Shown: positions 1 to 8,556 of the stretch, in pieces
How positions within the stretch are numbered: the stretch's first letter is position 1
Layout of the letters: each line of letters begins with the position of its first letter
NCBI RefSeq assembly: GCF_900112755.1
Contig: NZ_FOMW01000010.1
Span: 124,001-188,000 of the forward strand
Origin: Sulfitobacter brevis
GTDB taxonomy: Bacteria > Pseudomonadota > Alphaproteobacteria > Rhodobacterales > Rhodobacteraceae
Direction: 5' to 3'
Length of the DNA stretch: 64,000 nt
Program-made: the position numbers and the translations under genes
Notes under the pieces: model-generated
The model's input: only the letters and a program-made list of their open reading frames with translations
Databases searched by the model: none
What the model was told of the DNA's origin: nothing

Positions 1-428
1 CAGAGCAGGGTGACACCGGCTGAATGGGACAGGTCTTGCGCCATGGCATGATCAAAGCGGCGGCCACGCGGCGACATATACAGGATCGGCCAGCGTCCGT
101 GGGCATGTGTTTGGGCGGCAGCCAAGGCAGGACCGACCACATCGGCACGCAGCACCATGCCTGCGCCGCCGCCCGCAGGGGTGTCATCGACGTTGCGGTG
201 TTTGCCGATGCCATATTCACGCAGGTCGTGAGTGTGGAGTTGCCAACGGCCTTCCTGCAGCGCCTTGCCCGTCAGGCTGGCGCCCAAGGCACCGGGAAAG
301 AGGTCGGGAAACAGGGTGACGACCCGTGCTTGCCAGATGTCGGCGTAGTCAGGCGTGTTCTGCATCAACTCGCGGGGTTTGAGCGTTTCGCGGATTGACT
401 GGCGGCCATGGGAGCGGGGCGGCTTCAT
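1..428 (-). CDS. trmD: tRNA (guanine-N1)-methyltransferase TrmD, C-terminus cut by window edge
   Basis: TrmD methylates G37 of tRNAs from S-adenosylmethionine and prevents frameshifting. The 142 visible residues read ARVVTLFPDLFPG at about 34-46 and the glycine-rich SAM-binding signature around 82-96 (DTPAGGGAGMVLRAD), both typical of the family. The chosen ATG at 428 overlaps the stop of the upstream sulfotransferase-like gene (ATGA), which implies translational coupling. It adds about 30 residues before the usual family start, so an in-frame ATG at 365 is an alternative. The rest of the gene lies left of the window. It is the last visible gene of the ffh-rpsP-rimM operon. Confidence 0.95.
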   Translation of the reverse strand, partial: MKPPRSHGRQSIRETLKPRELMQNTPDYADIWQARVVTLFPDLFPGALGASLTGKALQEGRWQLHTHDLREYGIGKHRNVDDTPAGGGAGMVLRADVVGPALAAAQTHAHGRWPILYMSPRGRRFDHAMAQDLSHSAGVTLL

Positions 429-1213
429 AGCGCCCGCGCCCGTTCGAGTATCGCTTTTTTTGCGGCGTTTCGGGCCTCGGCCCCGTCGTGGGTTCGGTTC
501 ACGTGCAACATCTCTTGTAATACATCAACGCCCAGCCGCGGGTTGGCGGCAAGCACGGAGGTCAGACCACTGCGCAGAGACAGGGGTAAATCGCACAGGT
601 CCAGCAGCGGGTCGGCGGGGCCAAGCGGCAGATCGCGGCAGTCTTCGAGTGCGGCGGATTGCACGCGGCAGGGCACGCGGCTGGCGATATCGCTTACCAT
701 ATCCTCTAGCGCGGCGGCCTTGTGATAGCGGGCGCGGAAATCATCAAAGCCCAACGTCATGCCGGAGGCTTTGACATGCTCCCAATAGGCCGAAGCCAGC
801 CATGCATCCGCGCTGCGGGTCGAGAGGTAGATCACAATCTCGGCGGCGGGGAAGCGGCTGCTCATAATCTCCCACATCGCATAGAGCAGAACGGGTGCGG
901 CGCTGTAATCATCAAGATCACCGCGCCCGGGAAGATGGCCCGCGAGCTCTTCGGCAGAGATGACCAGCGTGCGGCGCGGCATGCCCGGCAGGTCCTCCAT
1001 TAGGGTCTCGAACCGGTCCTGTACCTTGATCAGGGTCAGCGGGTCGCGCCAAGTGGAATAGCCCCGCGTGGCATGGATCAGCTCGGGCATATGCCAACGC
1101 AGACGCAGTGCGACATGCTGCTTTAGCGCAACACGGTTTTCGCGCAGGGTCTGCTGCACCGACGTCGTGCCGGTTTTATGAAAGCCTGCGTGCAGGACAA
1201 TCCGGCGCGGCAT
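425..1213 (-). CDS. sulfotransferase-like P-loop protein inside the rimM-trmD operon
   Basis: A 262-residue protein opening with the P-loop GFHKTGTTS at residues 10-18, the 5'-phosphosulfate-binding signature of PAPS-dependent sulfotransferases. A later STRSADAWLASAYW stretch (about 130-143) resembles the R...S 3'-phosphate-binding motif. The substrate cannot be told from sequence. It sits between rimM and trmD: its start overlaps the rimM stop by one base (TAATG) and its stop overlaps the trmD start (ATGA), so it should be co-translated with tRNA and ribosome maturation factors. No signal peptide is seen, so it is probably cytoplasmic. A general P-loop kinase-like role is less likely but possible. 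Confidence 0.75.
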   Translation of the reverse strand: MPRRIVLHAGFHKTGTTSVQQTLRENRVALKQHVALRLRWHMPELIHATRGYSTWRDPLTLIKVQDRFETLMEDLPGMPRRTLVISAEELAGHLPGRGDLDDYSAAPVLLYAMWEIMSSRFPAAEIVIYLSTRSADAWLASAYWEHVKASGMTLGFDDFRARYHKAAALEDMVSDIASRVPCRVQSAALEDCRDLPLGPADPLLDLCDLPLSLRSGLTSVLAANPRLGVDVLQEMLHVNRTHDGAEARNAAKKAILERARAL

Positions 1214-1761
1214 TAGTCCCCGTCCGCTTCACCGGTGACTGGCACGGGGTCCTTGTCGGGGAGGATCCCGGCGGGCGGGTCGGCGATGATACGGCCCGAG
1301 GCCAGATCGACCGTGGGCACGGCGGCCTTGGTAAAGGGCAGGAATGTGGTGTTGGTCACGCCTGCCAGTTGCATCTCCAACAGATCATCAGCGCCGTGGT
1401 TCTGCACAGTTTTGACGCGGCCCAGCAGCACGCCGCCGGTGTCATAGACCTCAAGCCCGATCAGATCGGCATGATAGAATTCATCGTCCGGCAGGGAGGG
1501 CAACTGGTCCCGCTCGGCATAAAGCTGGGTGCCGCGCAGGGCGTCGGCATCTTCTTTGGTGGCAATCTCGGCAATGCGCGCGGCAAACCCGTGTTTTACC
1601 TGATGCAGCAGCGCCAGCGAATACTGGGTACTACGGTCCTCGGACCAAAGCGGGGTATAGGTTTCGATGTCTTCAGGCACCGCGCAAAAGCTTTTTACGC
1701 GCACTTCGCCGCGTACGCCGTAAGAGCCCGCGATGGCCCCGACACAGATGAGATCGGTCAT
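1213..1761 (-). CDS. rimM: 16S rRNA processing protein RimM
   Basis: RimM binds ribosomal protein S19 and assists 30S head assembly. The 182-residue product shows the N-terminal barrel motif [19 protein letters not shown] and the PRC-barrel region [21 protein letters not shown]. The ATG at 1761 was chosen over an in-frame upstream start because it begins [12 protein letters not shown], the normal family N-terminus, and forms an ATGA overlap with the preceding 49-aa gene. The C-terminal tail is acidic and proline-rich (about 160-182). It lies in the classical rpsP-rimM-trmD order, here with extra genes inserted. Confidence 0.96.
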   Translation of the reverse strand: MTDLICVGAIAGSYGVRGEVRVKSFCAVPEDIETYTPLWSEDRSTQYSLALLHQVKHGFAARIAEIATKEDADALRGTQLYAERDQLPSLPDDEFYHADLIGLEVYDTGGVLLGRVKTVQNHGADDLLEMQLAGVTNTTFLPFTKAAVPTVDLASGRIIADPPAGILPDKDPVPVTGEADGD

Positions 1762-1907
1762 TGTAGCAACTCCGAGTTTACGCAGATCGTGCCGGTCCAC
1801 TGGCCTTCGCCAGACTTACATTCGGCACGCATTTGTTTGCGATCATATGTGATGCCGAAGCTGAACCCGATAGCGAAAATGAACAAAAGGAAAATCAGGC
1901 GAAACAT
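1758..1907 (-). CDS. 49-aa single-pass membrane protein between bluB and rimM
   Basis: An ORF of 49 codons read directly from the minus strand. It starts [19 protein letters not shown], one hydrophobic helix (about 3-19), followed by a short polar tail with two cysteines (residues 30 and 42) and ending ICVNSELLQ. Its start overlaps the bluB stop (TGATG) and its stop overlaps the rimM start (ATGA), so both junctions are coupled, strong evidence that it is translated. With an N-in helix the cysteine-bearing tail would be periplasmic. No function can be assigned; it resembles no named family I can recall. Confidence 0.75.
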   Translation of the reverse strand: MFRLIFLLFIFAIGFSFGITYDRKQMRAECKSGEGQWTGTICVNSELLQ

Positions 1908-2536
1908 CAGCGGCTCTCTATTTTGAGGCTCGGGGCGCGGACCTCCCAGCCTTTGGTTTCGAGTTCGGGCGTGGTTGTATTTTCAGAGGGCCAGCCGAGG
2001 CAGAGATAGGCTACCAGCGTCCAACCATGAGGTGCCTCAAGATCACGCGCCAGACGGTCGGGGTCAAGCACCGAGACCCAGCCGATGCCCAGACCATGTG
2101 CACGGGCGGTGAGCCAAAGGCAGGTGATGGCGCTCACCACCGAATAGCGGCGCATCTCGGGCATAGTCGCCGCACCAAGTCCGTGGCCTTTGGCGGTTGT
2201 CTCGTCGCAGAATATCGCCAGTTGTTCGGGCGCGTCCTGCATGCCGGACAGTTTCAGCGCGGCGTAAAGCTTTGCCTTATCGCCGTCATAACCTGCCAGC
2301 GCCGTCTCGTTTGCTGCGCGGAAATTCTCTAACGCGGCCTGACGGGCGGCATCAGAACGCACGCGCAGAATGCGCCACGGCTCAGACAGTCCTACGGAAG
2401 GGGCAAGATTGAAGGTGTCGAGGCACTGCGCCAGCAGCGCCTCCGGCACCGGATCGCTGCGAAAGTGGCGCACATCGCGCCGCCAGCGCAGCAAATCGTG
2501 AAGCCCGGCACGGAAGTCTTCTGAAAAGCTGTCCAT
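1907..2536 (-). CDS. bluB: 5,6-dimethylbenzimidazole synthase BluB
   Basis: BluB is a flavin-destroying nitroreductase-fold enzyme that converts reduced FMN to dimethylbenzimidazole, the lower ligand of cobalamin. The 209-residue protein has the diagnostic RRDVRHF (19-25), LAPSVGLSEPW (44-54) and GIGWVSVLD (150-158). D21 and S155 correspond by spacing to the catalytic Asp and Ser reported for Sinorhizobium BluB. It starts 18 bp after the rpsP stop and overlaps the 49-aa gene by one base. Its location in a ribosomal operon, away from the cobD-cobC pair at 20-22 kb, is unusual. Generic nitroreductase is the only alternative and is less likely given the RRDVR motif. Confidence 0.92.
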   Translation of the reverse strand: MDSFSEDFRAGLHDLLRWRRDVRHFRSDPVPEALLAQCLDTFNLAPSVGLSEPWRILRVRSDAARQAALENFRAANETALAGYDGDKAKLYAALKLSGMQDAPEQLAIFCDETTAKGHGLGAATMPEMRRYSVVSAITCLWLTARAHGLGIGWVSVLDPDRLARDLEAPHGWTLVAYLCLGWPSENTTTPELETKGWEVRAPSLKIESR

Positions 2537-2554
2537 GCCGGGCCCCGCGTTGAA

Positions 2555-2959
2555 TTACTCTGCGGCAGCTTCGTCAGCAGCAGGAGCTTCTTCGGCTGGC
2601 GCGTTCGCAGCTTCTTCGGCGGCAGTTGCCTTGTCGGCTTTCTGCTGGGCGCGCTCTTGGGCTTTTTTGCCCGGTGTGCCGCGCTTGGGGTTGCTGCGCT
2701 CGGTCTTGGGCAGGGCGCCAGCGGCTTCGAGCATACGGGCAACACGGTCTGTTGGCTGTGCGCCTTTGGCGATCCATGCTTGGATTTTCTCGATGTCCAT
2801 AATCACGCGGTCTTCGCTGTCCTTGGCGAGCAGCGGGTTGTATGTGCCCAGCTTCTCGATGAAGCGGCCATCGCGTGGCATGCGGCTGTCAGCAGCCACG
2901 ATACGGTAGAAGGGGCGCTTTTTGGAACCGCCGCGGGCGAGACGAATTTTCATGGCCAT
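2555..2959 (-). CDS. rpsP: 30S ribosomal protein S16
   Basis: The start [18 protein letters not shown] is the S16 N-terminus, preceded by a good AAGGAAA ribosome-binding site. The S16 core ends at about residue 85; the remaining ~50 residues form an Ala/Glu/Lys-rich low-complexity tail, a common extension in alphaproteobacteria and absent from E. coli S16 (about 82 aa). It follows the chorismate mutase gene by 43 bp in the same operon. Confidence 0.98.
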   Translation of the reverse strand: MAMKIRLARGGSKKRPFYRIVAADSRMPRDGRFIEKLGTYNPLLAKDSEDRVIMDIEKIQAWIAKGAQPTDRVARMLEAAGALPKTERSNPKRGTPGKKAQERAQQKADKATAAEEAANAPAEEAPAADEAAAE

Positions 2960-3002
2960 GATGTAGTTTCCTTTGAGTTAGTACGAGAGCGGCTTGGCCG
3001 TC

Positions 3003-3299
3003 TCAGGATTGTTGCAGTTTATGGTGCTGAATGACTTCAGCGATGATGAAGTTCAGGAACTTCTTGGCGAATTCGGGATCGAGGTCAGCCTCTTTCGCCA
3101 AATCTTCGAGCCGCTCGATCTGGGCCGCTTCGCGGTTCGGATCGGAGGGGGGAAGGTCGTGTTCAGCCTTGAGTTTCCCCACGGCCTGAGTGTGTTTGAA
3201 GCGCTCGCCCAGCGTATAGACAAGGATCGCATCGAGACGGTCGATACTGGCGCGGTGTTCTTTCAGAACCTCGGCGGCGCGGGTCACGGGATCGGTCAT
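3003..3299 (-). CDS. AroQ-class chorismate mutase
   Basis: A 98-residue all-helical protein that would convert chorismate to prephenate for phenylalanine and tyrosine synthesis. The pattern R..IDRLDAILVYTLGERFKHTQAVGKLKAEHDLPPSDPNREAAQ, shown here in parts, matches the AroQ helix 1-2 arrangement with the conserved Arg, Lys and Glu/Gln of the active site. The start at 3299 (MTDPVTRA) is preferred over an upstream in-frame codon because a GGAGG-like site (GCCTCC on the plus strand) precedes it. It lies 37 bp after ffh in the same operon. No dehydratase or other domain is fused to it. Confidence 0.85.
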   Translation of the reverse strand: MTDPVTRAAEVLKEHRASIDRLDAILVYTLGERFKHTQAVGKLKAEHDLPPSDPNREAAQIERLEDLAKEADLDPEFAKKFLNFIIAEVIQHHKLQQS

Positions 3300-3336
3300 G
3301 ATGCCTCCTTGGGGTAGCAATTAGCACTAAGCGTCA

Positions 3337-4821
3337 TCATTTTTTCTTGCCGAATCCCGACAGGCTGGAGGGCAGGCCCATGCCGCCACCCAAACCGGGC
3401 AGTTTGCCACCCATCTGCTTTGCGGCGGCTTCCAGCGCTTGCGGGTCCATCTGGCTGGGGTCCATGCCGCCCTTGCCCATCATCCCCTTCATGGCTTGCT
3501 TGAGCATGCCACCTTTGCCCATCTTGCCCATTTTCTTCATCATGTCGGACATCTGGCGGTGCATTTTCATAAGTTTGTTGAGGTCGGAGACCTCCATGCC
3601 GGCGCCGCGTGCGATGCGCTTTTTGCGGCTGGCTTGCAGCAGCGCAGGATTGGCGCGTTCTTTCTTGGTCATCGACTGGATCAGCGCGATCTGCTGCTTG
3701 AGGATGTTATCGTCAAAACCGGCGTCTTCGACCTGTTTGGCCATCTTGCCCATGCCGGGCATCATGCCCATCATGCCTTGCATGCCGCCCATCTTGATCA
3801 TCTGTTCAAGCTGCATCTTGAGGTCGTTCATATTGAACTGACCCTTCGCCATGCGCTTCATCATCCGCTCGGCTTGCTCAGCCTCGATGGTTTCCTGCGC
3901 GCGTTCGACCAGTGCGACGATGTCGCCCATGCCGAGGATACGGCCCGCGATCCGCTCCGGCTCGAAAGTTTCCAGCGCGTCCATTTTTTCGCCGAGGCCG
4001 ACGAACTTGATCGGCTTGCCGGTGACCGCACGCATCGACAGCGCCGCACCGCCGCGCCCGTCGCCATCCATCCGCGTCAGCACGACGCCGGTGATGCCGA
4101 TACGGGCGTCGAAATTCTCGGCCGTGTGCACCGCATCCTGACCTGTCAGGCCATCGACGACCAACAGCGTCTCGCGCGGGTTGGCGACATCGCGCACCGC
4201 TTTGACTTGGCTCATCAACTCTTCGTCGATGGACAGGCGGCCCGCTGTATCAAGCATATAGACATCATAGCCGCCAAGGCCCGCTTGGGTCTTGGCGCGT
4301 TTGGCGATCTGTACCGGCGTCTCGCCTTTGACGATCGGCAGGGTATCAACGCCGATCTGCACGCCGAGTATCGCAAGCTGTTCCATCGCAGCGGGGCGGT
4401 TGACGTCAAGCGAGGCCATCAGCACGCGCTTGCCTTCACGCTCTTTCAAACGCTTCGCCAGCTTAGCGGTGGTGGTGGTTTTACCGCCACCCTGCAAACC
4501 GACCATCAGGATCGGGGCAGGCGGGTTGTCGATCTTCAGCGCTCCGGGTTCGCCCTCGCCGCGCAGCGTATCAATCAGCGCATCATGGACGATCTTGACG
4601 ACCTGCTGGCCGGGAGTAACCGATTTGGTAACCGACTGGCCGGTGGCCTTGTCCTGCACCGCTTTGACGAAATCGCGGGCGACGGGCAGCGAGACGTCAG
4701 CCTCAAGCAGGGCCACGCGAACCTCGCGCAGCGCGGTTTTCACATCCTCGTCCGACAGGGAACCCTGTTTGGTGAGGCGGTCGAAGACGCCGGAAAGGCG
4801 TTCGCTGAGGTTCTCGAACAT
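3337..4821 (-). CDS. ffh: signal recognition particle protein Ffh
   Basis: Ffh binds 4.5S RNA and nascent signal sequences and delivers ribosomes to FtsY at the membrane. The 494-residue protein has an N-terminal four-helix domain, the GTPase loop GLQGGGKTTT (108-117), LDTAGR and TRMDGD motifs, and a methionine-rich M domain from about 300, ending in a Gly/Met-rich tail. It is the first gene of the operon running to trmD. No 4.5S RNA gene was found next to it. Confidence 0.98.
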   Translation of the reverse strand: MFENLSERLSGVFDRLTKQGSLSDEDVKTALREVRVALLEADVSLPVARDFVKAVQDKATGQSVTKSVTPGQQVVKIVHDALIDTLRGEGEPGALKIDNPPAPILMVGLQGGGKTTTTAKLAKRLKEREGKRVLMASLDVNRPAAMEQLAILGVQIGVDTLPIVKGETPVQIAKRAKTQAGLGGYDVYMLDTAGRLSIDEELMSQVKAVRDVANPRETLLVVDGLTGQDAVHTAENFDARIGITGVVLTRMDGDGRGGAALSMRAVTGKPIKFVGLGEKMDALETFEPERIAGRILGMGDIVALVERAQETIEAEQAERMMKRMAKGQFNMNDLKMQLEQMIKMGGMQGMMGMMPGMGKMAKQVEDAGFDDNILKQQIALIQSMTKKERANPALLQASRKKRIARGAGMEVSDLNKLMKMHRQMSDMMKKMGKMGKGGMLKQAMKGMMGKGGMDPSQMDPQALEAAAKQMGGKLPGLGGGMGLPSSLSGFGKKK

Positions 4822-4858
4822 GGGCGGATGCCCCTTCTGATCGGTTGCGGACAGACCC

Positions 4859-4887
4859 TATTTAGGGGCGCCCGCCGGAATGCACAA
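4859..4887 (-). promoter_or_regulatory. putative promoter of the ffh-rpsP-trmD operon
   Basis: Read on the minus strand: TTGTGC (-35 like, 4882-4887), a 17-bp spacer, then TAAATA (-10 like, 4859-4864), about 40 bp upstream of the ffh ATG at 4821. The same box type and spacing occur upstream of rpoZ. Assigned by eye only. Confidence 0.4.
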
Positions 4888-5047
4888 ATGCCCATGGTCC
4901 AGCCATGCGCGCAGGGTCAAAACCAAACGGTTTTGCCCCCACGGGCGTAACACGCTGGTGGAGGGCGATCCCCGCACAAGGCAGGGACCGGAAGGCTTTG
5001 CTCCCGGGGTTTGGCCAGCGTTTAGGCCGCTTGGCCGTGCGAGTCAA

Positions 5048-5071
5048 GCGGGGCGGCAGGAACCGCCCCGC
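5048..5071 (-). terminator. GC-rich hairpin after the SLC13 transporter gene
   Basis: A perfect 9-bp stem (GCGGGGCGG / CCGCCCCGC) with a 6-nt loop, 8 bp beyond the stop of the minus-strand transporter gene at 5080. The following T-run is poor (TTGACT), so termination may be weak. Confidence 0.55.
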
Positions 5072-5079
5072 GTGTAGCG

Positions 5080-6864
5080 CTAGAGCGGGAAGAAGATCGT
5101 GATGGCAAAAACCGCCGCTGCGCCGACGATCAGGTTCATCGGTACACCAACTTTCAGGAAGTCGCTAAAGCGGTAGTTGCCCGCACCGTAGACCAGCGTG
5201 TTGGTCTGATAGCCGATTGGGGTGGCAAAACTGGCCGAAGCGCCCATCATCACCGCCACCACCAACGCCCGAGGATCAATGCCCAGTTGCGACGCCATCG
5301 AGATCACAATCGGGGTCAGCACCACCGCCACGGCATTGTTGGTGACCAGTTCGGTGAGCACCGAGGCGGTGACATAGACCGCCGCCAGCAGCACAATAGG
5401 CGGCAGGCCGTCAAGCAGCGGGGTCAGCACATCAACGATCAGTTGCACAGCGCCGGTATTTTCCAGCCCCGCGCCGATCACCAGCATCGCAAAGATGAGC
5501 ATCAGGATAGAGGCATCAATCGAGCCCCAAGCCTCGTCACTATCAATACAGCGCAACACAAGGATCGCCGCGACCGCGAGGATCGCCAGTGAGGTAATAC
5601 CTGCCACCCCCGCCGCCGCCAGCCCGACAACTGCGAGCAGGGAGGCAATCGCAATCGGTGCTTGTTTGCGGCGATAGGCCCGACCCGAGGGCCGCGAGAC
5701 CGAGACGACCGTGCCGCGATCGGCCAGCGCATCCAGCCCTTTGGCCGTGCCTTGCAATAATAGCCGATCCGCAGGGCGCAGGCGCACCGACCAAAGATCA
5801 GGCCCTGCAATATGTTTGTGACGGTCCGCGCCCAGAATACGCAGGCCATAATCAGCACCCAAGCCGCTTTCGCCCAAAGTGCCGCGTCCTGCGGCCAAAC
5901 CGGGCGGCACAATGGCCTCGGCGACAATCAACTCTTCTTCCTCGCGGGGCCGTCCGGCATGGCGCAGGCCAACTTGCAGACCCGCGATGTCATTCAGCGT
6001 CAGCAGCTCAGAGGTAGGCAGCGTCATGATCAAGGTGTCCCCCTTGGCCAAAACCTGCTCGGCCAGACCCGACCGCTGGATCACCCCGCCACGGCGGATG
6101 CCCTTTACGCTGATCTCGGCGCGGGTGAACTGGGCCGTATCTTCGAGTTTTTGACCGATCATCGGGGCGGTGCTGCGCAGACTGACTTCGGTCAGAAAGC
6201 GGGTTTCGGTGAGCATCGACTGCGCGCCCGCGCTTTCACGGTTGGGCAGCAAAAACCGCCCCGTCAGAGCCAGAAACGCCAGTCCGGTGAGGGCTGCGAT
6301 AATCCCCACGGGTGCGATTTCGAAAATGCCGAACGGCTCCATGCCGCTTTTGCGTGCCACCCCGTCCACCAGAAGGTTGGTTGAGGTGCCGATCATCGTG
6401 CAGGTGCCGCCAAGGATCGAGACATAGGAGAGCGGGATCAATAGTCTGGTCGAAACAATCCCGACAGCGTGGCTGAGCTTGAGCACCAGCGGGATCAGGA
6501 TCAGCACTACGGGCGTGTTATTCACAAACGCCGAAGCCACAAGCGTCGCCATAAAGAAGGTGACCAAAGCCAGTGCGGGACGGGTGCGGGCGCGTTCGAC
6601 AATGAACCCTGCCATCGCATCCAGAACGCCGGTGCGCACCAGCGCCCCCGATACCACAAACATCGCGGCAATGGTGATCGGCGCGGAGTTTGAAAACACC
6701 GCCATCACATCATCGGTGCTGACCAGCCCCAACAGCATAAAGATCGCGGCACCGCCAATCGCGGTGGTGTCGGGTGGGTATTTCTCGATGATGAAAAGAA
6801 CAAAAACGCCAACCAGTAAGGCCAGCGCGATCAGGTCTTCGGACCCTGCAATCCAGTCGTGCAT
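5080..6864 (-). CDS. SLC13/DASS-family anion permease with TrkA-C domains
   Basis: A 594-residue inner-membrane transporter. The two halves each hold a re-entrant signature, NNTPVVLILIPL...GTSTNLLVDG in the first and NNAVAVVLTPIV...TPIGYQTNTLVYG in the second, as in sodium/sulfate or dicarboxylate symporters. Between them lies a ~190-residue cytoplasmic region with two TrkA-C (RCK-C) like modules (FTRAEISVKGIRRGGVIQ; ADYGLRILGADR), typical of the putative sulfate-transporting subgroup. The start at 6864 (MHDWIAGSED) follows an AGAGGGG site. The substrate is not determinable from sequence; sulfate or another oxyanion is the family expectation. Confidence 0.85.
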   Translation of the reverse strand: MHDWIAGSEDLIALALLVGVFVLFIIEKYPPDTTAIGGAAIFMLLGLVSTDDVMAVFSNSAPITIAAMFVVSGALVRTGVLDAMAGFIVERARTRPALALVTFFMATLVASAFVNNTPVVLILIPLVLKLSHAVGIVSTRLLIPLSYVSILGGTCTMIGTSTNLLVDGVARKSGMEPFGIFEIAPVGIIAALTGLAFLALTGRFLLPNRESAGAQSMLTETRFLTEVSLRSTAPMIGQKLEDTAQFTRAEISVKGIRRGGVIQRSGLAEQVLAKGDTLIMTLPTSELLTLNDIAGLQVGLRHAGRPREEEELIVAEAIVPPGLAAGRGTLGESGLGADYGLRILGADRHKHIAGPDLWSVRLRPADRLLLQGTAKGLDALADRGTVVSVSRPSGRAYRRKQAPIAIASLLAVVGLAAAGVAGITSLAILAVAAILVLRCIDSDEAWGSIDASILMLIFAMLVIGAGLENTGAVQLIVDVLTPLLDGLPPIVLLAAVYVTASVLTELVTNNAVAVVLTPIVISMASQLGIDPRALVVAVMMGASASFATPIGYQTNTLVYGAGNYRFSDFLKVGVPMNLIVGAAAVFAITIFFPL

Positions 6865-6977
6865 TTCTGCCCCTCTTTTTGGCGTCATTGCACCACAGAT
6901 TTAACACCGGTCAAGGGGGTCCGGTTCCCCGCCCGTCATGCGACAGGCGGGAAATCTTTTTTGCAGCGCCAGTCCGC

Positions 6978-7556
6978 TTATGCGGCCAGTGCGTCCACGG
7001 CTGCATTGGCGTTTGCGATGGTTTTATCAGCGTCCATCGCCAGCGCATCCGCCGCGATGACAGTCACGTCGGTGATACCGATAAAGCCCAAGACATGGCG
7101 CAGGTAGGTGCTGGCGAAATCCATCTCGGAGCCAACAGGCGTGCCGCCCGATGCAAAAGCAACAATAACACGTTTGCCTTTGATCAGACCCTCGGGGCCA
7201 TCAGCCGTATAGCGGAATGTTTCACCAGCGCGGGCGATCAAATCGATCCAAGCTTTCAGCGACGCCGGGACGCTGAAGTTATAGACAGGCGCGCCGATCA
7301 CGATTGTATCTGCGGCGCGCAGCTCGGCGATCAGGGTATCTGAGAGCTCCAGAGCGGCTTTCTGCTCGGCGTTGCGATCTTCGCCGGGCACAGCACGGGC
7401 CACGGCCCATGTATGGGTGATCTGTGGCAGCGGCGTTTCGGCGAGGTCACGCACAGTGATATTGGTGTCGTCCAGCGTCGCGATGATACGATCAGTCAGC
7501 GTACGGGTAACGGAGGTTTCAGTGTTGGCAGACGAGTCGATGCGTAGAATAGACAT
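6978..7556 (-). CDS. azoR: FMN-dependent NADH-azoreductase / quinone reductase
   Basis: A 192-residue flavodoxin-fold enzyme of the AzoR family, reducing quinones and azo compounds with NADH and bound FMN. It shows the N-terminal SILRIDSSAN...SVTRTL phosphate-binding segment, GAPVYNFSVPASLKAWIDLIARAGETFRY, and the SGG loop (ASGGTP). The ATG at 7556 gives the standard N-terminus. It is transcribed away from a LysR gene 121 bp distant, which probably controls it. Confidence 0.9.
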   Translation of the reverse strand: MSILRIDSSANTETSVTRTLTDRIIATLDDTNITVRDLAETPLPQITHTWAVARAVPGEDRNAEQKAALELSDTLIAELRAADTIVIGAPVYNFSVPASLKAWIDLIARAGETFRYTADGPEGLIKGKRVIVAFASGGTPVGSEMDFASTYLRHVLGFIGITDVTVIAADALAMDADKTIANANAAVDALAA

Positions 7557-7613
7557 GAGCGATGCTCCTTGAAGAGGGTGAAAACGATTGTCTCCTGCCG
7601 CTTTATTTGTATC

Positions 7614-7631
7614 TTGCATCTTCGAACGCAA
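7614..7631. promoter_or_regulatory. candidate LysR-type operator between azoR and its regulator
   Basis: TTGC-N10-GCAA inverted repeat containing a T-N11-A core, lying in the 121-bp divergent spacer, 58 bp upstream of azoR and 46 bp upstream of the LysR gene. LysR-type regulators favour such sites. Position-based inference. Confidence 0.35.
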
Positions 7632-7677
7632 CGCGGAAAATGGCGCAGGTAATGTTCGCTGACGCACAGAGGGCACA

Positions 7678-8556
7678 ATGGACAACTGGGACGAGATCAA
7701 AACGGCCTATCAGGTGGCGCGCCTAGGCACGGTGAGCGGCGCTGCCGAAGTGCTCGGCGTGCACCATGCGACGGTGATCCGCCATATCGACGCTTTGGAG
7801 GCACGGTTGGGGGTGCGGTTATTCCAGCGCCATGCCCGTGGCTATACCGCAACCGAGGCGGGCGAGGACCTGCTGCGCGTGGCCAAAGCGACCGACGATC
7901 AATTCTCGCAACTGGCGGGGCGCATCAAGGGCCGTGGCGCCGAGGTCTCGGGCGAACTGGTGGTCACCTCTCTCGAAGCCTTGTCGCCCCAAATCGCGCC
8001 AATGCTGGTTGCCTTCCAGCACGCACATAGCGATGTGATCGTGCGGTATGTCACCGGTGATCGCTTGTTCCGGCTGGAGTATGGCGAGGCCCATGTCGCA
8101 ATCCGCGCGGGTGCGCCGCCCGATCAGCCTGACAACGTTGTCCAACCGCTGCGCGACCAGCAAGTCGCAGCCTATGCCAGCCGCGATTACGTGGCCGCGC
8201 ATGGCATTCCCAAAGACGGCGACAGCCTGCACAAACACCGCTTTATCGGCCCCGACGACCGCAATAGCCGCGCACCCTTCTACATCTGGCTGGCGGCGAA
8301 CGTCCCCGACAGCAGCGTCACCTTCCGCTGCTCGGATTCCCGCTCGGTCGAGGCCGCGCTCACCGCAGGCGCGGGCATCGGCTTTCTCTCTGCCGTGCGC
8401 GCCCGCAGTTTCCCCGACCTCGTGGAAATCTACCCGCCGCGCCCTGAATGGGTGGCGCCCCTGTGGCTGGTCACCCATGTTGATCTGCACCGAACCGCCA
8501 AAGTGCAGGCGCTGCTGGGCTTTCTCAAATCCAAGGTAACCGAGGCCGGTATATGA
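7678..8556 (+). CDS. LysR-family transcriptional regulator
   Basis: A 292-residue regulator with a winged helix-turn-helix at about 5-62 (AAEVLGVHHATVIRHIDALEARLGVRLF) and a LysR substrate-binding domain (about 92-285, with VVTSLEALSPQIAPML and AAYASRDYV). It is divergent from the azoreductase gene, which it probably controls, and overlaps the downstream EamA gene by 4 bp (ATGA). The effector is unknown; quinones or electrophiles would fit the azoR neighbour. Confidence 0.9.
   Translation: MDNWDEIKTAYQVARLGTVSGAAEVLGVHHATVIRHIDALEARLGVRLFQRHARGYTATEAGEDLLRVAKATDDQFSQLAGRIKGRGAEVSGELVVTSLEALSPQIAPMLVAFQHAHSDVIVRYVTGDRLFRLEYGEAHVAIRAGAPPDQPDNVVQPLRDQQVAAYASRDYVAAHGIPKDGDSLHKHRFIGPDDRNSRAPFYIWLAANVPDSSVTFRCSDSRSVEAALTAGAGIGFLSAVRARSFPDLVEIYPPRPEWVAPLWLVTHVDLHRTAKVQALLGFLKSKVTEAGI

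Noticed and set aside
3439..4950. A 503-codon plus-strand frame antisense to ffh
   Set aside because: His/Leu/Ala-rich mirror of a GC-rich gene; ffh is certain on the other strand.
4975..5010. String GGGACCGGAAGG recalling the conserved GGUCCGGAAGG of 4.5S (SRP) RNA near ffh
   Set aside because: The essential AGCAGCC part and flanking stem are missing; no SRP-RNA fold is visible.
4862..5047. A 61-codon minus-strand ORF upstream of ffh
   Set aside because: Overlaps the likely ffh promoter, no good ribosome-binding site and low-complexity Arg/Pro composition.
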